In this document: positions 21,200 through 30,879 of the stretch, in pieces
Layout: each line of letters begins with the position of its first letter
Numbering within the stretch: position 1 is the stretch's first letter
Source of the DNA: Hirsutella rhossiliensis
Taxonomy: Eukaryota; Ascomycota; Sordariomycetes; Hypocreales; Ophiocordycipitaceae
Length of the DNA: 64,000 bases
Reading direction: 5' to 3'
NCBI RefSeq assembly: GCF_020360975.1
Contig: NW_025408667.1
Coordinates: forward strand, 124,001 to 188,000
Program-made: the position numbers and the translations under genes
Notes under the pieces: generated by a model
What the model saw: the letters and a program-made list of their open reading frames with translations, nothing else
Databases searched by the model: none
Told to the model about the DNA's origin: nothing

Positions 21200-22876
21200 C
21201 TCCCTTAGTAAACTTAATACTTATAAGATAGTTACTTAATACTCCTATAATAATACTAGGGCGAAACCCTACTAAAGTCCCTATATACTTAGATACTTAT
21301 AGTACCGTTAACCTTATAAATATATACTTTACTTAATAGTAAGGATTACTATAAGTAGCGCTATTATACCTTAAATTATTAGGACTTAGTAATAGTAAGG
21401 TAAGGGAGTATAGAGTATAGTTAGTACCGCTTTAAATAATAAATATAAGAGGCACTAAAAAGATAATTACTTATTTCTATATTGGTACTAATAAGTTAAT
21501 ACTAAATAATTAAGTATTAATCCTTTTATTAGTTACTACCTTAAAAGATAAATATATCTATATTATCTTATAGAAATAATAGTAGTAGTTTAAGTATTAA
21601 CTAAGTAGCGAAACCTTATAAAACCCCTATAAATTCCTTTAAGAATATAAGAGTAAAGTAAGGGTATATATAATAGCGCTTAATCCTAAGCTAATCCTAC
21701 TACTAAATAAAGATAAAGATAAAGGGATTTTATAGGAAGTATAGGCCGAAATCCTATAGACTCTTTATTAGTTTAAAGATACTTTCTTAGCTAATAAATC
21801 TAACTTACTACTAGCTAAAAAGGGAATAAATTACTTAATTAATTTAATCCTTAATATAGAACCCCCTTATAAACCGATTTACCCTTTATTATAAAGGGAA
21901 CTCTAAGTATTATATAACTAAATCTAAGACGCGATAAGAAGGAAAATAATCTAGGAGTTAAAGAGCTTAGCTAAGGCGCTTATCCTTTTCGTTCTAAAAA
22001 AGGATAGCACCTTACGGCTATATATAAACTACTAAGGACTTAACTAGGTTATATAAAAGAATCGGTACCCTTTACCCCTTATTTTAAAGATTATTAACCG
22101 GTATTAAGAAGCTAAGTATTTTTCTAAGATTAATATATAAAATATATATTAATATATTTAAATTTAAGAAGGAGATAAATAAAAGACCGCTTTTTAAACG
22201 TATTATAGATATTTTAAATACCTAGTAATACCCTTTAAACTTACTAACGTACTAGCTATATTTTAAAGCTATATTTATTAAGCGCTTAAGGGGCTTATAG
22301 ATATAATCTATATAGTCTACCTTTACGATATCCTTATATACTTTAAGATAAGAGAAGAATATACTAAATACTTAGGATAAGTAATAGAAAGGCTAAGGGC
22401 TATAAAGCTTTATATAAAACTATCGAAGTATATCTTCTATTAATAATTAGTTAAGTTCCTTAGGTTTATTTTATCTATTAATAGGGTATTAATAGACCCT
22501 CGATAGGTAGAGGTAATAGCTTAATAGCCTAAACCTATAACCTATTATAATATTTAGGTTTTCCTTAAGTTCTATAATTTTTACTAACGATTTATATATA
22601 GGTACTTAGGAGTTATAGCGCTCTTAATTATATTACTAAAGGGGAGTAAGAATAAGAAGAAGCTAGGAAGTATAGAGCTAAACCTTACTAAAAGGGCAGC
22701 GTTTTAGGCTCTTAAGGATGCTTTTTAAGGAGCCTTACTCCTCTAATATTACGATCTAGAAAGACGTATTTATATCGAAATAAATATATCGTAATTCGCG
22801 ATATTAAGGATTATCTCTTAACTTAATAACGAAGGGCGTTACTATTTAATCGTATTTTAGTTAAGAAAGTCTACTA
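21200..22876 (+). pseudogene. Gypsy-I protease, reverse transcriptase and first part of RNase H
   Basis: A retropepsin-like segment lies at about 21290-21560. Reverse transcriptase follows: EGDxxKTAF near 22160, YLVIPFKLTNVLA near 22225 (from YLVMPFGLTNAPA) and VYLYDILIYF near 22315 (the YLDD box, one Asp mutated). RNase H begins near 22650 with RRIYIEINIS near 22763 and is cut after LRKS by the pogo element at 22877. Reading resumes at 25666. In-frame stops are all TAA/TAG. The family is certain from the RT motifs. Confidence 0.82.
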
Positions 22877-22977
22877 CCCGTTGATCTTGGTGTGGGGCCA
22901 CAGCAGCCCAACTAAGTGTCTTCGCCACTTAGTTGGCCCAAAAAATCCGGCACAGCCCAAAAAATCCGGCACAGCAG
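22877..22977 (+). repeat. Pogo element left terminal inverted repeat
   Basis: 101 bp, identical to the reverse complement of 25563-25663. Inside it are an 11-bp-arm hairpin (CCAACTAAGTG / CACTTAGTTGG with a TCTTCGC loop) and two tandem copies of GCCCAAAAAATCCGGCACA. Such subterminal repeats are candidate transposase binding sites. Confidence 0.92.
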
Positions 22978-23345
22978 GGTCCTCAATTTGGGGTGCAAAA
23001 TCAAGGGAAATTCTACGCTTCGCTTCATGGTGCCGTCAATGCGACTTCAAATAGCTAAAATATACATGTGATCAATAGCTGCGGATCACCTAAAGACGCA
23101 AGTAACAACGAAAAGTGAAGAATCACGTCTTTGGGCCTATTTAGGAGCTGCCGCCTTCCAGTCGAAGAGATAGGAAGACCGCGTTTGTGAGTCCAAATAG
23201 ACGTATTATGTAGTAATTTCGCCTGTTGTGCGTCTCTGAGAGCTATTTTATCCATACCTGTGTTCCTGGAGCGTCTGCTGTATCTTGTTGGACGATCGGG
23301 TGCGCGGTCGAGGGCATGGTGTATCGACTACCGCTTCAACCGCTG

Positions 23346-25445
23346 CTAACGGCGGCGATGAGGTATATTCTCTTGCGTGTCGAGTAAATTGTCCTCGTCT
23401 TCATCGTCGGCGCCATCCTCACTATGTTTGTCAAGATCGAGGCCTGTGAAATAGACGGTATCGTCACTGCCGGGCAACGACGACATATCTGTAAGTGGGC
23501 GAGGTCGGGTCGCTGCGCGCGCCCTGACATCTCTGGCGGAGTTATTTCTCTTCGTGGTATCATAGAAAAAGGATTCCTTGGATGGCTCTTTGAGCTCCCG
23601 CATGAGGGTATCGCAACTTTGCTCCAGAGTGTAGAACTCAACGTCTCGTCCCGTAAACTCTAGCCAGGGCTTAAAGTTCAATGTCTTGACTCTGCCATTG
23701 ACTAACTGCTTCTTCCCGACTTTATAGTCTTCTCGGATCTTCTGCATCTCTCCACGAACTCGTTTAAGATGCATCCTTATCTCCTGGCGCGTTTGAAGCC
23801 GGGTTTGCTTTGCCTGGAGCCTCATACTCCCGGTGATGTCGGCCATGCTGGAGCTCGTGATAAACTCTCCGCGCGGCCTGACAATCTTGCCTCTCTTCAT
23901 TCGATTCGCATACGCCTGGGTTCGGCTATTCTTATCGCTGACTATGCCCTGGGAATGTGACGCCATCGCGATAGACTCGGTGTTCACTTTCGCAAGAACC
24001 GCAAGTTTTCTCGTGATGGCGAGCTCATGAGGGGCCCATACCGTTGCCGGATATCATTGAGGGCATCCGCGGCGACTTGGAAACGCGTCTCCGAGGGTAG
24101 GAGCGAGGCGTATGCAGGATTGATCGGCTGCTGTTGTCGTAGCTGCTCGTGGAGGATCTTGGTGATCACCGGCGCTGGGTCGACAGGAAAGAGGCCTGTT
24201 TTTCAAATGCCGCCATAATGTTATGCCGCGTGAAGCCAGCCTCATATACGTCCTGAAAAGCTGTGAGGAAGTTGACCCGCGAAAATGATATGTTGCCTTC
24301 TGCGAGCGACTTCGAAGCGCTTTCTGATGTGCTGACTTTAGTGGCTGGAATACCCCAACATCAAGCGGCTGCATGAGGTGGGTGGAATGTGGAGGAAAAT
24401 AGCAATGATGATATCAAACTTGATACAATACTCAGCAAAGTCAAGGGTGGTATGCCCTGTAAAGCCATCCACAACAAGCAATCGGTAGATCTTCTCGTCG
24501 TCAGGCCGTTGGTTTGGCGGCGCCTCCACGCGACTCATCCCCATGTTGGGGCGCCGAAGATGCTCGTCACAGCCGAACCACTCTTCCAGCGAATTTCCTG
24601 ACTGTTTTGCTTGCGCTGACGATGCCCAAGACCAGCAGTTGAAATGCCTTGCCCACTCAAGGTGTATCTCTGCGTTGGAAAAGCCAGTTGGCGACTGGGC
24701 AAACCGTACGCCTGTCATGATGTCGATGCCGGCCCAGTTGGTGGTAGGGTAATGTTGGAAAACAAGCCAGGGTGGAAGAGAGTCCCCCACTGCGTTAACT
24801 GAGGCAATTACCGTGCAGGATTCTCGGTTTGCTGGGTCTAAAACTCGGGGCCGGGTGCTCTGACTCTAGTGGTGCGCGTGATGAGAACTTGGATGCGTTC
24901 TCGCAGGCACCCAATGCGTATTCCGGCCTCGTCTTCATTCCAGATCTCTGAACTGCCAATACGGTAGCTGGTGATGATTTCTCGAAGCTTTGAGTAGAAA
25001 AATTCGACTTCTTCTACCCCGTGGGCTTCAAAGGACTTCCGGGCTCGTTCAACTGCTTTGAGATACGTCTTCGCGATCGCAGGATGACTTCCACGCCAAT
25101 TGTCAAGCCAACTTGACGAGACCGGGCGGGCATTGGGATCTCGACGCATTCTTATTGCATTTGCAACAGCTTCAAGTTGCTCTCTCGTGGCGGGCATGCC
25201 GGTGCGTTCCATCCACTGTACATACGCAACCAGGGCGTCGTCTTCGTCCTCCGTCAGCGCCAATGGACGCCCTGGAGCACGGGAAAAGGGGTTTCTTATG
25301 AAATTAATGGCTCTCTGTACGGATGAGCTCTTCACATTGTAACGGATGGCCGCATCTCGCACGGAAAGAGGCGTTCTTTTTGGTGTTGTTGAGCGACGAA
25401 CATCGGCTCTGGGGTCGCGACGAGACGCCAGAACGGCTTTGCTGC
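23346..25445 (-). pseudogene. Fot1/pogo-type DDE transposase, broken by single-base frameshifts
   Basis: Reading from right to left: an N-terminal helix-turn-helix (VRDAAIRYNVKSSSVQRA, near 25360-25310); a CENP-B-type DNA-binding part with SWLDNWRGSHPAIAKTYLKA (near 25110-25050); WNEDEAGIRIG (near 24945-24910, first catalytic Asp); SLPPWLVFQHYPTTNW; LLVVDGFTGHTTLDF (near 24490, second Asp); and QPLDVGVFQPLK (near 24370, third Asp). A basic, acidic-tailed C-terminal part reaches 23346. The frame shifts near 24838, 24398, 24208 and 23990, so five pieces are needed to cover the protein; the start is also unresolved, as the ATG at 25459 is in another frame. No RIP-type stops are seen. The catalytic triad residues are present. 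Shifts may be true decay, introns or read errors. Confidence 0.85.
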
Positions 25446-25562
25446 CTCCAGGGTAGCCATGTTATCTGTCATAATGTATTCCGGCAAAAAGATACGTAAA
25501 TAAAGTCAAGTTGCGCGAGAAAACGCGGTTGAGATGCATAGGGTTGACGTTTTGGAGGTGGG

Positions 25563-25663
25563 CTGCTGTGCCGGATTTTTTGGGCTGTGCCGGATTTTTT
25601 GGGCCAACTAAGTGGCGAAGACACTTAGTTGGGCTGCTGTGGCCCCACACCAAGATCAACGGG
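25563..25663 (-). repeat. Pogo element right terminal inverted repeat
   Basis: Perfect 101-bp inverse copy of 22877-22977, carrying the same internal hairpin and the two tandem units in mirror order. Zero mismatches were found by eye. Confidence 0.92.
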
Positions 25664-25665
25664 TA

Positions 25666-27800
25666 GAGCCGAACTTAATTATAGTATTCTAGACTAAGAA
25701 CTATTCGCTATTATTAAGTTATTTAAATACTAGCGATAATATATTAAAGGGGCAGCGTATAAAGTAAAGGTATTATCGGACTACTATAACCTTTAAACGT
25801 TTATATACTAGACCTTCCTAAATAAAAGGTAAGTAAGATAGTATATATATTTAGTACTATTTAACTTTATAATTAAGTATTATATAGGTAAATTAAACCT
25901 AGTAGACGCGCTATTAAAAATACCTAGATATAAGGGTAAGAGGCCCCTATCTATAGAACTATTACTAGAGCTATAAGCGAAGCTAGCTACTATTAATACT
26001 ATATTTATATAGAGAAATAATAAGGCGTTTTTATAGGTAAAGAGATACTTAACCTTAAGTTAATATAAGCGTAGTAAAGTGCCTTTATATAAGGAAATTA
26101 TATAAGCTTATCTATAGCGAAACTATAATAATTTAGGCGCGAGACCTAAACGATTAGCCGATTAAACTAAAGAGAGAGCTAGTTATAAATAGTTACTCTT
26201 AAGGAAGACCGCTAAAGAAGCGGCCTACTATATAAAGGTTTATATAGTAGAAGTTCTAGAACCGCTACTAGAGTTACTAAAACGTACTTAGTTAGTTAAT
26301 ATAGCGATTAGTAGGCTAAAAGAGATTAAAGACTTCTTAAAAGGGAAGGGCTTTTAGTTAGTATGCTTAGATAGACTACTACTATATAAGGGTTATATCG
26401 TAGTACCTTTAAAGGCAGCCTTATAGTAAGAGCTAATATAGCTCTTTTATAATAATCTATTAGTAGGATACTTTAGCTCCTAATATACTAGAAAACTATT
26501 AGTAAGGAACTTTTACTAGGATAGAATAATAAAAGATATAAATAAATACGTTTAGTTATACTTAGTATATTAAGTTATAGTATCTAAGAGGCATCGCCCT
26601 TATAGTACTATATAATCGTTACTATATCTTATACGGCTATAGGAAGAATTATTAATAGACTTTACTATAGGTCTACCTAAAGTATAGTATAATAAATAAG
26701 ACGTTAATACGATCTTAGTAATTATAGACCGATATACTAAGTATTGCCTCTTCTTTCCTATCTTTAAGATAATAATAGCTCTAGAGCTAGTAGAATTATT
26801 CTATTACTAAGTTAAATTAGTATATAGACCTCTAAAAGGTATTATCTTAGATAGAGGGTCCCTATTTATAAGTAAGTTCTAGTTAGATCTTTATTTTATC
26901 TTATAAGTAAAATATAGGCTATTAATAGTATTTTACCTATAAACTAATAGGTAAATAAAATAAATAAACTAAGTTATATAGTACTACTTAATATACTTTA
27001 CTAACTTAGAATAAACTAACTAAGCATTACTCCTATATATTACTTAATTTATATATAATAATATAAAGAACGTAATAACTAGGTTATTACTTAATAAAGC
27101 GTTAATAGGTTACTAACTAAACTTCTATATTAATATTAAGGACGATATTATTTAAAGGGGGGTACCTAAAGTAAGAGTAAGAGTTACTAGGCTATAAGAG
27201 CTATAAAAGAGGTTTAAGGAATACTAAGGAAAGGCTATTAAATTATAAGCGAGATACTATAATTTAAGGTACTAACCGCTTATACTAAAAGTAAGAGACC
27301 TTATAGTATTATTAATAAAGAACTTACGCCTTAAAGATAAAAAAAGAAAACTCTTACCTAAGTATATTAAACCGTTTTAGGTCCTATAAGCTATTAGAAA
27401 GTAAGTATATTATCTTATACTCCCTAAGAAGTACTTATACCTTTATAACGTTTTCTATATTAGTCTCTTAGAGCTATAAAAAGAGCGTAAAAGCACTTAT
27501 AAAGATAGCGAAACCCTATTAATACTAGACTTAAAGGACGATAAAGGTAAATAGGAAGTCTAAGAGATTAAAGACTAAAAGAGATCTAAGGGCAATACCT
27601 TTTTCCTTATTAAATAAAAAGGATAGCTAGCTAAGTATAACTAATAGGTCGATACTAAAGATATAGTAAGTAGCTAAGACCTTATTAAAGAATATACTAC
27701 TTACCTAACTAAGAAAAAGAGGTATAAGACTAAGTAAGGTAGGGAAACCTATTAGTATAAGGAGGCGCTATTAAATCGGTAACGAATCCCTACTAAATCG
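25666..27800 (+). pseudogene. Gypsy-I RNase H (rest), integrase and chromodomain
   Basis: RNase H resumes with ELNYSILDxELFAII near 25675. Integrase is visible at about 26580-26960: IDFTIGLPK near 26655 and ILVIIDRYTKYCLFF near 26715, with the C-terminal segment ending PKKYLYLYNVFYISLLEL near 27425-27475. At about 27560-27670 follows LIKxKGxLAKYNxxVD, a RIP form of the chromodomain core LIKWKGWPAEYNQWV. Chromodomains steer integration toward methylated histone H3 in chromoviruses. Trp and Gln codons have become stops. Confidence 0.8.
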
Positions 27801-28179
27801 CTACTAATTTATTAATATATTAGCACGCCTAAACGTTTTATAACTATATATAAAGTAGTAAAAATAAGAGAATAAGGGAAAACTACTTATACTACCTATT
27901 AAATATTATTAAGGAAAATAAAACTAAACTATAACTTTATTAAGATCTTTATAATAAAGGAGAGAAGGATAGTTATAACTAAATAAAAGAAAGATAAGAT
28001 CTATCTATTACTTCTAACTATCCCTCTTCTTTACTAGCGTAGCGGGAACTAACTAAGGCGCCCCCTCTACTATACTAAATACCTTTAAAAATACTAGAAC
28101 CACCCTATCCTTTACTCCTTCCTTATCTTCTATATTAAGACCTATCTTTATTAGCACGGTACTTACCTTAGCCTTAATT

Positions 28180-29590
28180 AATAGTAAGGTATATTACTAA
28201 GAAGTATAGCCTATATTACCGTTAATAAAGCAGAGTTTTAACTAGGATTCCTAGGCCTAGTACTCTAAGCTTATATAAGCGATATTAAATAAAGGCATAG
28301 GGTTAAGGTAAATAATAAGCTCGTAGCGCTTATTAATTAGTATATAGTAGTTAGTATACTTAACCTAATATATCGTTAGGCGGTTACTAATAAAAGGGTC
28401 GGATAAAAACTTATAACTATAGACTTTTATATACTTATAGTTTTAAAGGACTTATAATAGGCTATCTTAATAGCGTCGAAAGCCTTAGCTAAATACTATA
28501 CTATAATAGTAAGACGGCGCTAATTACCCTCCTTAAAAATAAGCACGCTTACGTCTAAGCTATTATCCTTAGTATCCTTATTATTAGTCTTTAGCTTATT
28601 AAGCTCGCGTAAGTACTTTACGATAGTAACTATATTAGCCCGGTTACTAAATATAAGAGTAGTAGCCTTAAGAAGGATTAGCTTATTAATCGTAATATTA
28701 AAAGTTAAGGGGAAACTTACTTAGTTATAAGTCGCGGTATATTTATTATACTACTTATAGCGTATTAAGGAAACCCCTAAGAAAATATAGCTAATTAAGA
28801 GTACCTTAATAGGCTTAGGCTTAGTTATACTATACTCCTTAACGACCGTCCTAAAATAATATATATACTAAAGCTTATAAGGGATAACTACCTAGGCCTT
28901 AACTAAGCGGGCTTTAGCCTTAGATCGGGTACGCTTCTTTATAAGAGCGCGACCGCCTTATACCGCCGCTTAGGTGCCCTTATCTCTAGCACCGCTATTC
29001 TTAGGTCCGTCGGTAAGAGGAGTCGGATCGCGGCTATCTTTATTATTACCGTTATCGTTATCTTAGCCCTCGTTTAGCTAGGTATCGGGATCGTCTTAGC
29101 CCTTATTTAGCTAGGCCTTATTATTAATATCGGCCTACTTATTTTAAGGAGCGGCTTAGGCAATAATCTCTTATTAGCTAAAGCCGCCTTATTAAGATAA
29201 AGTAGCTAGGTTATCGGCACTTACTTAAGAGCGCTTAAGTATAATCTCCTCGCTAGTATTAATATCGCTAATAAGGGTAATAGACTTATAAGTTTCTTAG
29301 CCTATAAAGGTAAGCTTATTAGTAGTCGGAGTTAAGGTATTTAGCGGGGTAATAAGGGCACGACCCTTACTAACGTTAGGTCTTAGACTAAAAGTCTTTT
29401 AAGACTAGGATTCCCTTATACCTTTCTTAGCTTTCTTTACTAAGGGGGAACTAGCATTACTATAAGATTTCTAGGCCGATCGCTTACGCTTTAAGGGCGA
29501 ACCCGCCGCTACCTACTCTTATATATAGCGTAGGAAATCGGCGTTATAGTTCTTTATCTTCTTTAGTATAAAAGGTATTATTATTAATAA
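28180..29590 (-). pseudogene. Long antisense reading frame between pol and 3' LTR of Gypsy-I
   Basis: On the minus strand one frame can be followed for about 460 codons with only TAA/TAG interruptions. The N-terminal half is hydrophilic, rich in Asn, Asp, Lys and, if stops were CAA/CAG, Gln (for example DNDNGNNKDSRDP near 29050). A basic stretch IKKRTRSKAKAR lies near 28930. The second half looks folded: KPIKVLLISYIFLGVSLIRY near 28790, SFPLTFNITINKLILLKATT near 28690 and FSNRANIVTIVKYLRELNKL near 28620. I do not recognise the family. It could be an element-encoded antisense ORF or a gene from another inserted element; no flanking duplication was found. Confidence 0.45.
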
Positions 29591-29599
29591 ATCGTCGAT

Positions 29600-29958
29600 A
29601 AAAAGTAATATAAAAAGGTATAAGGGATTAATAAAAAAGGTATAAAACTCTATAGTAATTATAAGTAAAAGAGTTAAAGAAGAAAAGAAAATAAAAGAAG
29701 TAAGAGATATATATATATACTCTTTATATTATAGTTACGCGGCTAATATATAGGCGATACTATAATAGTTACTTAGCGGTAACCGCTAGTATAATAACTA
29801 TTAACGCTATAGAGTATAGACTAATATATACTTATATAAGCGTATATATATAATATATAACTAAAACTACCTCTCTTCTTAACTAAATATATATAGTATA
29901 GTAAAAGTAATATATATTAAAGATATAGCCGAGACGTTTATATAAAAGGAGAGATAAT
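29600..29958. other. AT-rich 3' untranslated region of Gypsy-I
   Basis: TA-rich sequence with alternating TATA runs and no domain. It ends in AAAAGGAGAGATAAT just before the 3' LTR, a plausible polypurine tract. Confidence 0.55.
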
Positions 29959-30215
29959 TATAAGAGCGCTACTAGGAGGTATAAGCTAATAAAGCACTTA
30001 GGTATATAGTACTAATATATTAATAGGGTGTTAGTAGGGAATTATACTTACCCTGCTTATATATTATAGGCTACTTACTACTCCGACTAAAAAGGAGAAA
30101 TACCTCTTCTTATAAGCTTTAGTCTTATAATAAGGAGAATATAATATATATAGCGTAGTACCTCTAGCTATCTCTACTACCTAACTAATTATACTATAAT
30201 ATATATTCCCTTATA
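29959..30215 (+). repeat. Gypsy-I 3' LTR
   Basis: 257 bp, starts TATAAGAGCGCT and ends ATTCCCTTATA, directly repeated at 19044-19300. The following bases TAAAT rejoin LINE-B. Confidence 0.85.
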
Positions 30216-30693
30216 TAAATATAAAGGGCGCTTTTAATTTTATATTAAAAGAATAGCTTATAAGGGTCCTAAGGGACTTAAGCCTCCTTAAGGCCCTTAT
30301 AAGCTAAGTAAACTACTTCCTTACTAAAATAAAAAAATAGCTAGCCTTTAAGTAGTAAGTCTAGCCCCTTATAGACCTAGTAATAAAGCTACTTTAAGAG
30401 TCCCTTATTAGCCTTATTTTATTCCTCTTATATATAAGGGAGATACTAGCAGCTAAGGGGTACTAGCTATCTTATATAAATAACTTTAATATCTTTATAA
30501 TATTAACCTTAGCTAAGAAGAACGTTTAGTAGCTAGAAGTAATAGCTACTAACTTATTTAAATAAGCTAAAGACTAAGGGGTTTACCTTAACCTTTTAAA
30601 GATAAAACTTATTTACTTTAATAGGTAAAAGCAGCTTATTTTAAAGGGTATAATAGTAAGAGGCTTATTTTTTAAGGTAAACCCCTTAGTAGG
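30216..30693 (+). mobile_element. LINE-B, third segment: reverse transcriptase core
   Basis: Aligns with 37-530 of LINE-A. Around 30470-30500 the frame reads SYINNFNIF, a RIP form of the reverse-transcriptase active-site box (YxDD), so both catalytic Asp codons appear mutated to Asn. It is cut by Gypsy-II at 30694 and continues at 51617. Confidence 0.8.
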
Positions 30694-30879
30694 TATAAGA
30701 GTCTTTAACTATTATAGGTTATAGGCTTAGGCTATAGCCTAAGCTATATAGTTATATATAGAGGGCCGGATCCCGTATATATATATATAGGCTAGCTATA
30801 TATAGGAGAGCTCTATATAGCTTATTAATATTATCCTATAGATAGTACCTATATATATGCCTCTACTTACTCTATAATA
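30694..30879 (+). repeat. Gypsy-II 5' LTR
   Basis: 186 bp, TATAAGAGTCTTTAAC...CTCTATAATA. Matches 51429-51616 and, inverted, 52654-52839 and 59440-59625. The central 22-bp palindrome seen in the Gypsy-IIb LTRs is partly mutated here. Confidence 0.85.

Larger units (their letters stand above)
22877..25663 (-). mobile_element. Fot1/pogo-type DNA transposon, not RIPed
   Basis: A 2787-bp element starting CCCGTTGATC and ending GATCAACGGG, flanked by TA at 22875-22876 and 25664-25665, the target duplication of the Tc1-mariner-pogo superfamily. It has 101-bp terminal inverted repeats without a mismatch. Removing it and one TA rejoins the RNase H frame of Gypsy-I. It encodes a decayed transposase on the minus strand. 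CA and TG are abundant, so it has escaped RIP although it sits inside strongly RIPed DNA; it is probably a late arrival or was single-copy. Confidence 0.93.
19044..30215 (+). mobile_element. Gypsy-I: Ty3/Gypsy chromovirus with nested insertions
   Basis: An 11,172-bp block, about 7.8 kb after removing LTR-X copy 2 and the pogo element. Two LTRs of exactly 257 bp bound it. The flanks are TAATT (left) and TAAAT (right), and LINE-A and LINE-C show the empty site as TAAAT. Internal order is gag with a zinc knuckle, protease, reverse transcriptase, RNase H, integrase, chromodomain, so it is a chromovirus. After pol there is an unusually long ~2.1-kb 3' region carrying an antisense reading frame. 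Heavily RIPed throughout except in the nested pogo element. Confidence 0.85.

Noticed and set aside
23346..23987. A separate 213-codon gene at the end of the pogo element
   Set aside because: It continues the transposase frame after a single-base shift near 23990 (RFLRK followed by NTESIAM), so it is the transposase C-terminus and not a second gene.
23424..25342. Plus-strand ORFs inside the pogo element
   Set aside because: They are antisense to clear transposase motifs and show no domain.
28180..29590. Reading the 3' region of Gypsy-I as a sense-strand envelope-like gene
   Set aside because: Sense frames showed no signal peptide, membrane segments or long stop-poor stretch; the better frame is antisense.
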